Positions 14,601 to 28,488 of a stretch of 64,000 nt of DNA are shown piece after piece. Positions within the stretch are counted from its first letter, which is position 1; every line of letters begins with the position of its first letter. Under the pieces are notes generated by a model, which was not told where the DNA came from, did not search any database, and worked only from the letters and a program-made list of their open reading frames with translations. Source of the DNA: Ulva prolifera (Eukaryota > Chlorophyta > Ulvophyceae > Ulvales > Ulvaceae); assembly GCA_023078555.1 (NCBI GenBank), contig CM041199.1:9863315-9927314 (forward strand), written 5' to 3'. A program made the translations under genes and the position numbers.

Positions 14601-16322
14601 TCTGGACATTGACCTCCATTCTGGACATTGACCTCCATTCTGGACATTGACCTCCATGCTGGACATTGACCTCCATTCTGGACATTGACCTCCAGGACGG
14701 GTGAGACGGACATTGACCTCCATTCATGACATTAAACTCCATTTCCGACATTGACCTCCATTCTGGACATTGACCTCCATTTTCGACATTGACCTCCATT
14801 CTGGACATTGACCCCCATACTGAACATTGAGCTCCATTTTCGACATTGACCTCCATTATGGACATTGACCTCCATTCTGGACATTGACCTCCATTCTGGA
14901 CATTGACCTCCAGGACGGGTGAGACGGACATTGACCTCCATTCATGACATTAAACTCCATTTCCGACATTGACCTCCATTCTGGACATTGACCTCCATTT
15001 TCGACATTGACCTCCATTCTGGACATTGACCTCCATACTGGACATTGACCTCCATTCGGGACATTGACCTCCATTCTTGACATTGACCTCCATTCTGGAC
15101 ATTGACCTCCATTCTGGACATTGACCTCCATTATGGACATTGACCTCCATTCTGGACATTGACCTCCATACTGGACATTGACCTCCATTCTGGACATTGA
15201 CCTCCATTCTCGACATTGACCTCCATTCTCGACATTGACCTCCATACTGGACATTGACCTCCATTCTGGACATTGACCTCCATTATGGACATTGACCTCC
15301 ATTTTCGACATTGACCTCCATTCTGGACATTGACCTCCATTTTCGACATTGACCTCCATTCTGGACATTGACCTCCATTCTGGACATTGACCTCCATTCT
15401 GGACATTGACCTCCATCTGGACATTGACCTCCATTCTGGACATTGACCTCCATCTGGACATTGACCTCCATTCTCGACATTGACCTCCATTCGGGACATT
15501 GACCTCCATTCTGGACATTGACCTCGATTCTGGACATTGACCTCAATTCTGGACATTGACCTCCATTCTGGACATTGACCTCCATTTTCGACATTGACCT
15601 CCATTTTCGACAATGACCTCCATTCTGGACATTGACCTCCATTTCCGACATTGACCTCCATTATGGACATTGACCTCCATTTTCGACATTGACCTCCATT
15701 CTGGACATTGACCTCCATGCTGGACATTGACCTCCATTCTGGACATTGACCTCCATCTGGACATTGACCTCCATTCTCGACATTGACATCCATTCGGGAC
15801 ATTGACCTCCATGCTGGACATTGACCTCGATTCTGGACATTGACCTCAATTCTGGACATTGACCTCCATTCTGGACATTGACCTCCATTCTGGACATTGA
15901 CCTCAATTCTGGACATTGACCTCCATTCTCGACATTGACCTCCATTCTCGACATTGACCTCCATTCGGGACATTGACCTCCATTTCCGACATTGACCTCC
16001 ATTCTGGACATTGACCTCCATTCTGGACATTGACCTCCATTTTCGACATTGACCTCCATTTTCGACATTGACCTCCATTCTGGACATTGACCTCCATGCT
16101 GGACATTGACCTCCATTCTGGACATTGACCTCCATTCTGGACATTGACCTCCATTTTCGACATTGACCTCCATTCTGGACATTGACCTCCATTCTGGACA
16201 TTGACCTCCATTTTCGACATTGACCTCCATTCTGGACATTGACCTCCATGCTGGACATTGACCTCCATTCTGGACATTGACCTCCAGGACGGGTGAGACG
16301 GACATTGACCTCCATTCATGAC
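5691..16322. repeat. Type B satellite domain
   Basis: Marker units here read ATTAAACTCCA, one base different from type A. They occur at about 5730, 5927, 6144, 6954, 7153, 7371, 9183, 9895, 10717, 12595, 13330, 14192, 14731 and 14949, with a variant ATTAAACACCA at 11942. The 28-mers are sparse, about one per 650 bp, and usually single, directly before a marker. Blocks end with a signature of GACCCCCATACTGG, GAGCTCC, TTTC and TATG units. Another recurrent unit is TTTCGACAATGACC (8166, 13897, 15612). Block lengths are irregular (about 200-1,800 bp), so this domain is less uniform than the type A domains. From about 15.0 to 16.3 kb it grades into type A. Confidence 0.85.
12682..12706. repeat. 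25-bp unit with a 6-bp internal duplication
   Basis: The unit reads GGACATTGACATTGACCTCC, that is, ATTGAC is duplicated in tandem. It is one of the few regular-region units whose length is not 18, 19 or 28. On the minus strand it appears as a doubled Asn-Val or Met-Ser. It is a private replication-slippage event or a sequencing error. No other copy was noticed in the window. Confidence 0.7.
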
Positions 16323-17353
16323 ATTAAACTACATTTCCGACATTGACCTCCATTCTGGACATTGACCTCCATCCTGGACATTGACCTCCATCCTGGACAT
16401 TGACCTCCATTCTGGACATTGACCTCCAGGACGGGTGAGACGGACATTGACCTCCATCCTGGAGATTGACCTCCATTCTGGACATTGACCTCCAGGACGG
16501 GTGAGACGGACATTGACCTCCATTCATGACATTGACCTCCATTTCCGACATTGACCTCCATTCTGGACATTGACCTCCATACTGGACATTGACCTCCATT
16601 CAGGACATTGACCTCCATTCTGGACATTGACCTCCATTCTGTACATTGACCTCCATTTCCGACATTGACCTCCATTTTCGACATTGACCTCCATTCTGGA
16701 CATTGACCTCCATTCTCGACATTGACCTCCATTCAGGACATTGACCTCCATCCTGGTCATTGACCTCCATTCTGGACATTGACCTCCATTTCCGACATTG
16801 ACCTCCATTTTCGACATTGACCTCCATTCTGGACATTGACCTCCATTATGGACATTGACCTCCATTCTGGACATTGACCTCCATGCTGGACATTGACCTC
16901 CATTCTGGACATTGACCTCCATTCTGGACATTGACCTCCATCTGGACATTGACCTCCATTCTGGACATTGACCTCCATCTGGACATTGACCTCCATTCTG
17001 GACATTGACCTCCATCTGGACATTGACCTCCATTCTCGACATTGACCTCCATTCGGGACATTGACCTCCATGCTGGACATTGACCTCGATTCTGGACATT
17101 GACCTCAATTCTGGACATTGACCTCCATTCTGGACATTGACCTCCATTTTCGACATTGACCTCCATTTTCGACAATGACCTCCATTCTGGACATTGACCT
17201 CCATTTCCGACATTGACCTCCATTCTGGACATTGACCTCCATTTTCGACATTGACCTCCATTCTGGACATTGACCTCCATGCTGGACATTGACCTCCATT
17301 CTGGACATTGACCTCCAGGACGGGTGAGACGGACATTGACCTCCATTCATGAC
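16323..17353. repeat. Type A higher-order repeat, 1,031-bp variant
   Basis: The block runs from one type A marker to the next. It shares its first 200-300 bp with the next two blocks but is 168 bp longer. The difference equals nine 19-bp units less three single-base losses, and three 18-mers (CCATCTGG) are indeed visible between 16935 and 17020. The right part also holds TTTCGACAATGACC, a type B unit, so the block looks like a type A header joined to a type B tail. Confidence 0.85.
16324..16599. repeat. Conserved 276-bp type A header cassette (reference copy)
   Basis: The cassette runs from the ATTAAACTACA marker through TTCC, TCTG, two CCTG units, a 28-mer, a CCTGGAGATT unit, a second 28-mer, and TCAT, TTCC and ACTG units. 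Copies with the same translation in matching frames start at 17355, 18218, 19081, 23185, 25526, 27013, 29087, 36182, 40227, 54957 and 58255, with a truncated copy at 28282. It is the most widely dispersed invariant block in the window. Confidence 0.9.
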
Positions 17354-18216
17354 ATTAAACTACATTTCCGACATTGACCTCCATTCTGGACATTGACCTC
17401 CATCCTGGACATTGACCTCCATCCTGGACATTGACCTCCATTCTGGACATTGACCTCCAGGACGGGTGAGACGGACATTGACCTCCATCCTGGAGATTGA
17501 CCTCCATTCTGGACATTGACCTCCAGGACGGGTGAGACGGACATTGACCTCCATTCATGACATTGACCTCCATTTCCGACATTGACCTCCATTCTGGACA
17601 TTGACCTCCATACTGGACATTGACCTCCATTCAGGACATTGACCTCCATTCTGGACATTGACCTCCATTCTGTACATTGACCTCCATTTCCGACATTGAC
17701 CTCCATTTTCGACATTGACCTCCATTCTGGACATTGACCTCCATTCTCGACATTGACCTCCATTCTGGACATTGACCTCCATCCTGGTCATTGACCTCCA
17801 TTCTGGACATTGACCTCCATTTCCGACATTGACCTCCATTTTCGACATTGACCTCCATTCTGGACATTGACCTCCATTCTCGACATTGACCTCCATTCTG
17901 GAAATTGACCTCCATGCTGGACATTGACCTCCATTCTGGACATTGACCTCCATTCTGGACATTGACCTCCATGCTGGACATTGACCCCCATATTGGACAT
18001 TGAGCTCCATTTTCGACATTGACCTCCATTATGGACAATGACCTCCATTCTGGACATTGACCTCCATTTCCGACATTGACCTCCATTCTGGACATTGACC
18101 TCCATTTTCGACATTGACCTCCATTCTGGACATTGACCTCCATGCTGGACATTGACCTCCATTCTGGACATTGACCTCCAGGACGGGTGAGACGGACATT
18201 GACCTCCATTCATGAC
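17354..18216. repeat. 863-bp higher-order repeat, copy 1
   Basis: This is a marker-to-marker block of 44 units: 41 of 19 bp and three of 28 bp (41x19 + 3x28 = 863). It carries rare private units, GGAAATTGACC near 17902, CCATATTGG near 17990, GAGCTC at 18002 and TATGGACAATGACC near 18032. All of these recur 863 bp later. Translations of matching frames are identical to those of the next copy, so the two copies are at or near 100% identity by reading. Confidence 0.92.
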
Positions 18217-19079
18217 ATTAAACTACATTTCCGACATTGACCTCCATTCTGGACATTGACCTCCATCCTGGACATTGACCTCCATCCTGGACATTGACCT
18301 CCATTCTGGACATTGACCTCCAGGACGGGTGAGACGGACATTGACCTCCATCCTGGAGATTGACCTCCATTCTGGACATTGACCTCCAGGACGGGTGAGA
18401 CGGACATTGACCTCCATTCATGACATTGACCTCCATTTCCGACATTGACCTCCATTCTGGACATTGACCTCCATACTGGACATTGACCTCCATTCAGGAC
18501 ATTGACCTCCATTCTGGACATTGACCTCCATTCTGTACATTGACCTCCATTTCCGACATTGACCTCCATTTTCGACATTGACCTCCATTCTGGACATTGA
18601 CCTCCATTCTCGACATTGACCTCCATTCTGGACATTGACCTCCATCCTGGTCATTGACCTCCATTCTGGACATTGACCTCCATTTCCGACATTGACCTCC
18701 ATTTTCGACATTGACCTCCATTCTGGACATTGACCTCCATTCTCGACATTGACCTCCATTCTGGAAATTGACCTCCATGCTGGACATTGACCTCCATTCT
18801 GGACATTGACCTCCATTCTGGACATTGACCTCCATGCTGGACATTGACCCCCATATTGGACATTGAGCTCCATTTTCGACATTGACCTCCATTATGGACA
18901 ATGACCTCCATTCTGGACATTGACCTCCATTTCCGACATTGACCTCCATTCTGGACATTGACCTCCATTTTCGACATTGACCTCCATTCTGGACATTGAC
19001 CTCCATGCTGGACATTGACCTCCATTCTGGACATTGACCTCCAGGACGGGTGAGACGGACATTGACCTCCATTCATGAC
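18217..19079. repeat. 863-bp higher-order repeat, copy 2
   Basis: This tandem copy of the preceding block has the same unit order and the same rare units, for example GAGCTC at 18865 (18002 + 863). I found no difference by reading. Such identity implies very recent unequal crossover or an assembly duplication. Confidence 0.92.
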
Positions 19080-20113
19080 ATTAAACTACATTTCCGACAT
19101 TGACCTCCATTCTGGACATTGACCTCCATCCTGGACATTGACCTCCATCCTGGACATTGACCTCCATTCTGGACATTGACCTCCAGGACGGGTGAGACGG
19201 ACATTGACCTCCATCCTGGAGATTGACCTCCATTCTGGACATTGACCTCCAGGACGGGTGAGACGGACATTGACCTCCATTCATGACATTGACCTCCATT
19301 TCCGACATTGACCTCCATTCTGGACATTGACCTCCATACTGGACATTGACCTCCATTCAGGACATTGACCTCCATTCTGGACATTGACCTCCATTCTGTA
19401 CATTGACCTCCATTTCCGACATTGACCTCCATTTTCGACATTGACCTCCATTCTGGACATTGACCTCCATTCTCGACATTGACCTCCATTCTGGACATTG
19501 ACCTCCATCCTGGTCATTGACCTCCATTCTGGACATTGACCTCCATTTCCGACATTGACCTCCATTTTCGACATTGACCTCCATTCTGGACATTGACCTC
19601 CATTCTCGACATTGACCTCCATTCTGGATATTGACCTCCATGCTGGACATTGACCTCCATTCTGGACATTGACCTCCATTCTGGACATTGACCTCCATTT
19701 TCGACATTGACCTCCATTTTCGACATTGACCTCCATTCTGGACATTGACCTCCATTCTGGACATTGACCTCCATTTTCGACATTGACCTCCATTCTGGAC
19801 ATTGACCTCCATTCTGGACATTGACCTCCATTTCCGACATTGACCTCCATTCTGGACATTGACCTCCATTTTCGACATTGACCTCCATTCTGGACATTGA
19901 CCTCCATGCTGGATATTGACCTCCATTCTGGACATTGACCTCCATTCTGGACATTGACCCCCATTCTGGACATTGACCCCCATACTGGACATTGAGCTCC
20001 ATTTTCGACATTGACCTCCATTATGGACATTGACCTCCATTCTGGACATTGACCTCCATTCTGGACATTGACCTCCAGGACGGGTGAGACGGACATTGAC
20101 CTCCATTCATGAC
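19080..20113. repeat. Type A higher-order repeat, divergent third copy
   Basis: The first roughly 540 bp follow the 863-bp unit order. The block then diverges after GGATATTGACC near 19627 (where copies 1 and 2 have GGAAATT) into a run of TTTC, TTCC and TCTG units. It ends in the type B signature (GACCCCC, then GAGCTC at 19994) and a 28-mer. It is therefore a partial copy that switches block type. Confidence 0.8.
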
Positions 20114-23100
20114 ATTAAACTCCATTTCCGACATTGACCTCCATTCTGGACATTGACCTCCATTTTCGACATTGACCTCCATTCTGGACATTGACCTCCA
20201 TACTGGACATTGACCTCCATTCTTGACATTGACCTCCATTCTGGACATTGACCTCCATTCTGGACATTGACCTCCATTATGGACATTGACCTCCATTCTG
20301 GACATTGACCTCCATACTGGACATTGACCTCCATTCTGGACATTGACCTCCATTCTCGACATTGACCTCCATTCTCGACATTGACCTCCATACTGGACAT
20401 TGACCTCCATTCTGGACATTGACCTCCATTATGGACATTGACCTCCATTCTGGACATTGACCTCCATTCTGGACATTGACCTCCATTTTCGACATTGACC
20501 TCCATTCTGGACATTGACCTCCATTCTGGACATTGACCTCCATTCTGGACATTGACCTCCATCTGGACATTGACCTCCATTATGGACATTGACCTCCATC
20601 TGGACATTGACCTCCATTCTCGACATTGACCTCCATTCGGGACATTGACCTCCATGCTAGACATTGACCTCGATTCTGGACATTGACCTCAATTCTGGAC
20701 ATTGACCTCCATTCTGGACATTGACCTCCATTCTGGACATTGACCTCCATTTTCGACAATGACCTCCATTCTGGACATTGACCTCCATTCTGGACATTGA
20801 CCTCCATTCTGGACATTGACCTCCATCTGGACATTGACCTCCATTCTGGACATTGACCTCCATCTGGACATTGACCTCCATTCTCGACATTGACCTCCAT
20901 TCGGGACATTGACCTCCATGCTGGACATTGACCTCCATTTTCGACATTGACCTCCATTCTGGACATTGACCTCCATGCTGGACATTGACCTCCATTCTGG
21001 ACATTGACCTCCATTCTGGACATTGACCCCCATTCTGGACATTGACCCCCATACTGGACATTGAGCTCCATTTTCGACATTGACCTCCATTATGGACATT
21101 GACCTCCATTCTGGACATTGACCTCCATTCTGGACATTGACCTCCAGGACGGGTGAGACGGACATTGACCTCCATTCATGACATTAAACTCCATTTCCGA
21201 CATTGACCTCCATTCTGGACATTGACCTCCATTTTCGACATTGACCTCCATTCTGGACATTGACCTCCATACTGGACATTGACCTCCATTCGGGACATTG
21301 ACCTCCATTCTTGACATTGACCTCCATTCTGGACATTGACCTCCATTCTGGACATTGACCTCCATTATGGACATTGACCTCCATTCTGGACATTGACCTC
21401 CATACTGGACATTGACCTCCAGGACGGGTGAGACGGACATTGACCTCCATTCATGACATTAAACTCCATTTCCGACATTGACCTCCATTCTGGACATTGA
21501 CCTCCATTTTCGACATTGACCTCCATTCTGGACATTGACCTCCATACTGGACATTGACCTCCATTCGGGACATTGACCTCCATTCTTGACATTGACCTCC
21601 ATTCTGGACATTGACCTCCATTTCCGACATTGACCTCCATTCTCGACATTGACCTCCATTCTGGACATTGACCTCCATCCTGGTCATTGACCTCCATTCT
21701 GGACATTGACCTCCATTTCCGACATTGACCTCCATTTTCGACATTGACCTCCATTCTGGACATTGACCTCCATTCTCGACATTGACCTCCATTCTGGACA
21801 TTGACCTCCATGCTGGACATTGACCTCCATTCTGGACATTGACCTCCATTCTGGACATTGACCTCCATGCTGGACATTGACCCCCATACTGGACATTGAG
21901 CTCCATTTTCGACATTGACCTCCATTATGGACATTGACCTCCATTCTGGACATTGACCTCCATTCTGGACATTGACCTCCAGGACGGGTGAGACGGACAT
22001 TGACCTCCATTCATGACATTAAACTCCATTTCCGACATTGACCTCCATTCTGGACATTGACCTCCATTTTCGACATTGACCTCCATTCTGGACATTGACC
22101 TCCATACTGGACATTGACCTCCATTCGGGACATTGACCTCCATTCTTGACATTGACCTTCATTCTGGACATTGACCTCCATTCTGGACATTGACCTCCAT
22201 TATGGACATTGACCTCCATTCTGGACATTGACCTCCATACTGGACATTGACCTCCATTCTGGACATTGACCTCCATTCTCGACATTGACCTCCATTCTCG
22301 ACATTGACCTCCATACTGGACATTGACCTCCATTCTGGACATTGACCTCCATTATGGACATTGACCTCCATTTTCGACATTGACCTCCATTCTGGACATT
22401 GACCTCCATTTTCGACATTGACCTCCATTCTGGAAATTGACCTCCATTCTGGACATTGACCTCCATTCTGGACATTGACCTCCATCTGGACATTGACCTC
22501 CATTCTGGACATTGACCTCCATCTGGACATTGACCTCCATTCTGGACATTGACCTCCATTTTCGACATTGACCTCCATTCTGGACATTGACCTCCATGCT
22601 GGACATTGACCTCCATTCTGGACATTGACCTCCATTCTGGACATTGACCTCCATTTTCGACATTGACCTCCATTTTCGACATTGACCTCCATTCTGGACA
22701 TTGACCTCCATGCTGGACATTGACCTCCATTCTGGACATTGACCTCCATTCTGGACATTGACCCCCATTCTGGACATTGACCTCCATTTTCGACATTGAC
22801 CTCCATTCTGGACATTGACCTCCATTCTGGACATTGACCTCCATTCTGGACATTGACCTCCATTTTCGACATTGACCTCCATTCTGGACATTGACCTCCA
22901 TGCTGGACATTGACCTCCATTCTGGACATTGACCTCCATTCTGGACATTGACCTCCATTTTCGACATTGACCTCCATTTTCGACATTGACCTCCATTCTG
23001 GACATTGACCTCCATGCTGGACATTGACCTCCATTCTGGACATTGACCTCCATTCTGGACATTGACCTCCATTTTCGACAGTGACCTCCATTCTGGACAT

Positions 23101-23183
23101 TGACCTCCATGCTGGACATTGACCTCCATTCTGGACATTGACCTCCAGGACGGGTGAGACGGACATTGACCTCCATTCATGAC
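20114..23183. repeat. Type B satellite domain, second
   Basis: Type B markers (ATTAAACTCCA) lie at 20114, 21183, 21458 and 22018. Typical type B units recur: TTTCGACAATGACC near 20750, GACCCCCATACTGG with GAGCTC at 21063 and 21899, and single 28-mers before markers. It sits between type A domains, which shows that block types alternate along the array instead of being sorted into two halves. Confidence 0.82.
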
Positions 23184-24073
23184 ATTAAACTACATTTCCG
23201 ACATTGACCTCCATTCTGGACATTGACCTCCATCCTGGACATTGACCTCCATCCTGGACATTGACCTCCATTCTGGACATTGACCTCCAGGACGGGTGAG
23301 ACGGACATTGACCTCCATCCTGGAGATTGACCTCCATTCTGGACATTGACCTCCAGGACGGGTGAGACGGACATTGACCTCCATTCATGACATTGACCTC
23401 CATTTCCGACATTGACCTCCATTCTGGACATTGACCTCCATACTGGACATTGACCTCCATTCAGGACATTGACCTCCATTCTGGACATTGACCTCCATTC
23501 TGTACATTGACCTCCATTTCCGACATTGACCTCCATTTTCGACATTGACCTCCATTCTGGACATTGACCTCCATTCTCGACATTGACCTCCATTCTGGAC
23601 ATTGACCTCCATCCTGGTCATTGACCTCCATTCTGGACATTGACCTCCAGGACGGGTGAGACGGACATTGACCTCCATTCGTGACATTGACCTCCATTTC
23701 CGACATTGACCTCCATTCTGGACATTGACATCCATACTGGACATTGACCTCCATTCTGGACATTGACCTCCATTCTGGACATTGACCACCATTCTGGACA
23801 TTGACCTCCATTTCCGACATTGACCTCCATTCTGGACATTGACCTCCATGCTGGACATTGACCTCCATTCTGGACATTGACCTCCATTCTGGACATTGAC
23901 CTCCATCTGGACATTGACCTCCATTCTCGACATTGACCTCCATTCTCGACATTGACCTCCATTCTGGACATTGACCTCCATACTGGACATTGACCTCCAT
24001 GCTGGACATTGACCTCCATTCTGGACATTGACCTCCAGGACGGGTGAGACGGACATTGACCTCCATTCATGAC
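23184..24073. repeat. 890-bp type A block, copy 1
   Basis: The block starts with the conserved type A header and includes two private units, TCGTGACATTGACC near 23677 and GACCACCATTCTGG near 23786. An apparently identical block lies 2,341 bp downstream. Matching minus-strand translations of 223, 201 and 150 codons are the same in both copies. Confidence 0.9.
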
Positions 24074-25524
24074 ATTAAACTACATTTCCGACATTGACCT
24101 CCATTCTGGACATTGACCTCCATTTCCGACATTGACCTCCATTCTGGACATTGACATCCATACTGGACATTGACCTCCATTCTGGACATTGACCTCCATG
24201 CTGGACATTGACCTCCATTCTGGACATTGACCTCCATTCTGGACATTGACCTCCATTTTCGACATTGACCTCCATTTTCGACATTGACCTCCATTCTGGA
24301 CATTGACCTCCATGCTGGACATTGACCTCCATTCTGGACATTGACCTCCATTCTCGACATTGACCTCCATTCTGGAAATTGACCTCCATTCTGGACATTG
24401 ACCTCCATTCTGGACATTGACCTCCATCTGGACATTGACCTCCATTCTGGACATTGACCTCCATCTGGACATTGACCTCCATTCTCGACATTGACCTCCA
24501 TTCGGGACATTGACCTCCATGCTGGACATTGACCTCGATTCTGGACATTGACCTCAATTCTGGACATTGACCTCCATTCTGGACATTGACCTCCATTTTC
24601 GACATTGACCTCCATTTTCGACAATGACCTCCATTCTGGACATTGACCTCCATTTCCGACATTGACCTCCATTCTGGACATTGACCTCCATTTTCGACAT
24701 TGACCTCCATTCTGGACATTGACCTCCATGCTGGACATTGACCTCCATTCTGGACATTGACCTCCATTCTGGACATTGACCTCCATTTTCGACATTGACC
24801 TCCATTTTCGACATTGACCTCCATTCTGGACATTGACCTCCATGCTGGACATTGACCTCCATTCTGGACATTGACCTCCATTCTGGACATTGACCTCCAT
24901 TTTCGACATTGACCTCCATTCTGGACATTGACCTCCATTCTGGACATTGACCTCCATTCTGGACATTGACCTCCATTTCCGACATTGACCTCCATTCTGG
25001 ACATTGACCTCCATTTTCGACATTGACCTCCATTCTGGACATTGACCTCCATGCTGGACATTGACCTCCATTCTGGACATTGACCTCCATTCTGGACATT
25101 GACCCCCATTCTGGACATTGACCTCCATTTTCGACATTGACCTCCATTCTGGACATTGACCTCCATTCTGGACATTGACCTCCATTCTGGACATTGACCT
25201 CCATTTTCGACATTGACCTCCATTCTGGACATTGACCTCCATGCTGGACATTGACCTCCATTCTGGACATTGACCTCCATTCTGGACATTGACCTCCATT
25301 TTCGACATTGACCTCCATTTTCGACATTGACCTCCATTCTGGACATTGACCTCCATGCTGGACATTGACCTCCATTCTGGACATTGACCTCCATTCTGGA
25401 CATTGACCTCCATTTTCGACAGTGACCTCCATTCTGGACATTGACCTCCATGCTGGACATTGACCTCCATTCTGGACATTGACCTCCAGGACGGGTGAGA
25501 CGGACATTGACCTCCATTCATGAC
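24074..25524. repeat. 1,451-bp block between the two 890-bp copies
   Basis: The block starts with a type A marker but carries no 28-mer until the very end (near 25488). It consists of long runs of TCTG, TTTC, GCTG and TTCC units. One stretch (about 24640-25120) repeats the order of units seen at about 22.4-23.1 kb, so it looks like a partial copy of the preceding type B domain. It is open in all three minus-strand frames for most of its length. Confidence 0.8.
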
Positions 25525-26414
25525 ATTAAACTACATTTCCGACATTGACCTCCATTCTGGACATTGACCTCCATCCTGGACATTGACCTCCATCCTGGAC
25601 ATTGACCTCCATTCTGGACATTGACCTCCAGGACGGGTGAGACGGACATTGACCTCCATCCTGGAGATTGACCTCCATTCTGGACATTGACCTCCAGGAC
25701 GGGTGAGACGGACATTGACCTCCATTCATGACATTGACCTCCATTTCCGACATTGACCTCCATTCTGGACATTGACCTCCATACTGGACATTGACCTCCA
25801 TTCAGGACATTGACCTCCATTCTGGACATTGACCTCCATTCTGTACATTGACCTCCATTTCCGACATTGACCTCCATTTTCGACATTGACCTCCATTCTG
25901 GACATTGACCTCCATTCTCGACATTGACCTCCATTCTGGACATTGACCTCCATCCTGGTCATTGACCTCCATTCTGGACATTGACCTCCAGGACGGGTGA
26001 GACGGACATTGACCTCCATTCGTGACATTGACCTCCATTTCCGACATTGACCTCCATTCTGGACATTGACATCCATACTGGACATTGACCTCCATTCTGG
26101 ACATTGACCTCCATTCTGGACATTGACCACCATTCTGGACATTGACCTCCATTTCCGACATTGACCTCCATTCTGGACATTGACCTCCATGCTGGACATT
26201 GACCTCCATTCTGGACATTGACCTCCATTCTGGACATTGACCTCCATCTGGACATTGACCTCCATTCTCGACATTGACCTCCATTCTCGACATTGACCTC
26301 CATTCTGGACATTGACCTCCATACTGGACATTGACCTCCATGCTGGACATTGACCTCCATTCTGGACATTGACCTCCAGGACGGGTGAGACGGACATTGA
26401 CCTCCATTCATGAC
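25525..26414. repeat. 890-bp type A block, copy 2
   Basis: This copy matches the block 2,341 bp upstream, private units included: TCGTGACATTGACC near 26018 and GACCACC near 26127. It is followed by the 597-bp family. Confidence 0.9.
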
Positions 26415-27011
26415 ATTAAACTACATTTCCGACATTGACCTCCATTCTGGACATTGACCTCCATTTCCGACATTGACCTCCATTCTGGACATTGACCTCC
26501 ATACTGGACATTGACCTCCATTCAGGACATTGACCTCCATTCTGGACATTGACCTCCATTCGGGACATTGACCTCCATGCTGGACATTGACCTCCAGGAC
26601 GGGTGAGACGGACATTGACCTCCATCCTGGACATTGACCTCTATTCTGGACATTGACCTCCAGGACGGGTGAGACGGACATTGACCTCCATCCTGGACAT
26701 TGACCTCCATTCTGGACATTGACCTCCATACTGGACATTGACCTCCATTCTGGACATTGACCTCCATTCTCGACATTGACCTCCATTCTCGACATTGACC
26801 TCCATTTTCGACATTGACCTCCATTCTGGACATTGACCTCCATGCTGGACATTGACCTCCATTCTGGACATTGACCTCCATTCTGGACATTGACCTCCAT
26901 TTTCGACATTGACCTCCATTCTGGACATTGACCTCCATGCTGGACATTGACCTCCATTCTGGACATTGACCTCCAGGACGGGTGAGACGGACATTGACCT
27001 CCATTCATGAC
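26415..27011. repeat. 597-bp higher-order repeat, copy 1
   Basis: The marker-to-marker block contains three 28-mers (near 26596, 26661 and 26965) and a CCTCTATTCTGG unit near 26638. The same block recurs at 27684 and 28489 with matching translations, and at 35584 with a single visible difference near its left end. Confidence 0.9.
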
Positions 27012-27579
27012 ATTAAACTACATTTCCGACATTGACCTCCATTCTGGACATTGACCTCCATCCTGGACATTGACCTCCATCCTGGACATTGACCTCCATT
27101 CTGGACATTGACCTCCAGGACGGGTGAGACGGACATTGACCTCCATCCTGGAGATTGACCTCCATTCTGGACATTGACCTCCAGGACGGGTGAGACGGAC
27201 ATTGACCTCCATTCATGACATTGACCTCCATTTCCGACATTGACCTCCATTCTGGACATTGACCTCCATACTGGACATTGACCTCCATTCAGGACATTGA
27301 CCTCCATTCTGGACATTGACCTCCATTCTGTACATTGACCTCCATTTCCGACATTGACCTCCATTTTCGACATTGACCTCCATTCTGGACATTGACCTCC
27401 ATTCAGGACATTGACCTCCATTCTGGACATTGACCTCCACTCGGGACATTGACCTCCATGCTGGACATTGACCTCCAGGACGGGTGAGACGGACATTGAC
27501 CTCCATGCTGGACATTGACCTCCATTCTGGACATTGACCTCCAGGACGGGTGAGACGGACATTGACCTCCATTCATGAC
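27012..27579. repeat. 568-bp type A block, copy 1
   Basis: This block begins with the conserved type A header (GGAGATTGACC near 27150) and ends with a CCACTCGGG unit and paired 28-mers. It matches 36181-36748, 9,169 bp downstream, by translation in two frames. Together with the preceding 597-bp block it forms a compound of 1,165 bp present twice in this window. Confidence 0.88.
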
Positions 27580-27683
27580 ATTAAACTACATTTCCGACAT
27601 TGACCTCCATTCTGGACATTGACCTCCATCCTGGACATTGACTTCCAGGACGGGTGAGACGGACATTGACCTCCATTCATGAC

Positions 27684-28280
27684 ATTAAACTACATTTCCG
27701 ACATTGACCTCCATTCTGGACATTGACCTCCATTTCCGACATTGACCTCCATTCTGGACATTGACCTCCATACTGGACATTGACCTCCATTCAGGACATT
27801 GACCTCCATTCTGGACATTGACCTCCATTCGGGACATTGACCTCCATGCTGGACATTGACCTCCAGGACGGGTGAGACGGACATTGACCTCCATCCTGGA
27901 CATTGACCTCTATTCTGGACATTGACCTCCAGGACGGGTGAGACGGACATTGACCTCCATCCTGGACATTGACCTCCATTCTGGACATTGACCTCCATAC
28001 TGGACATTGACCTCCATTCTGGACATTGACCTCCATTCTCGACATTGACCTCCATTCTCGACATTGACCTCCATTTTCGACATTGACCTCCATTCTGGAC
28101 ATTGACCTCCATGCTGGACATTGACCTCCATTCTGGACATTGACCTCCATTCTGGACATTGACCTCCATTTTCGACATTGACCTCCATTCTGGACATTGA
28201 CCTCCATGCTGGACATTGACCTCCATTCTGGACATTGACCTCCAGGACGGGTGAGACGGACATTGACCTCCATTCATGAC
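27684..28280. repeat. 597-bp higher-order repeat, copy 2
   Basis: The unit order is the same as in 26415-27011, including the CCTCTATTCTGG unit. Three matching minus-strand translations (195, 160 and 117 codons) show no difference. It is preceded by a 104-bp truncated block (27580-27683) with a one-off GACTTCC near 27641. Confidence 0.9.
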
Positions 28281-28488
28281 ATTAAACTACATTTCCGACA
28301 TTGACCTCCATTCTGGACATTGACCTCCATCCTGGACATTGACCTCCATCCTGGACATTGACCTCCATTCTGGACATTGACCTCCAGGACGGGTGAGACG
28401 GACATTGACCTCCATCCTGGAGATTGACCTCCATTCTGGACATTGACCTCCAGGACGGGTGAGACGGACATTGACCTCCATTCATGAC

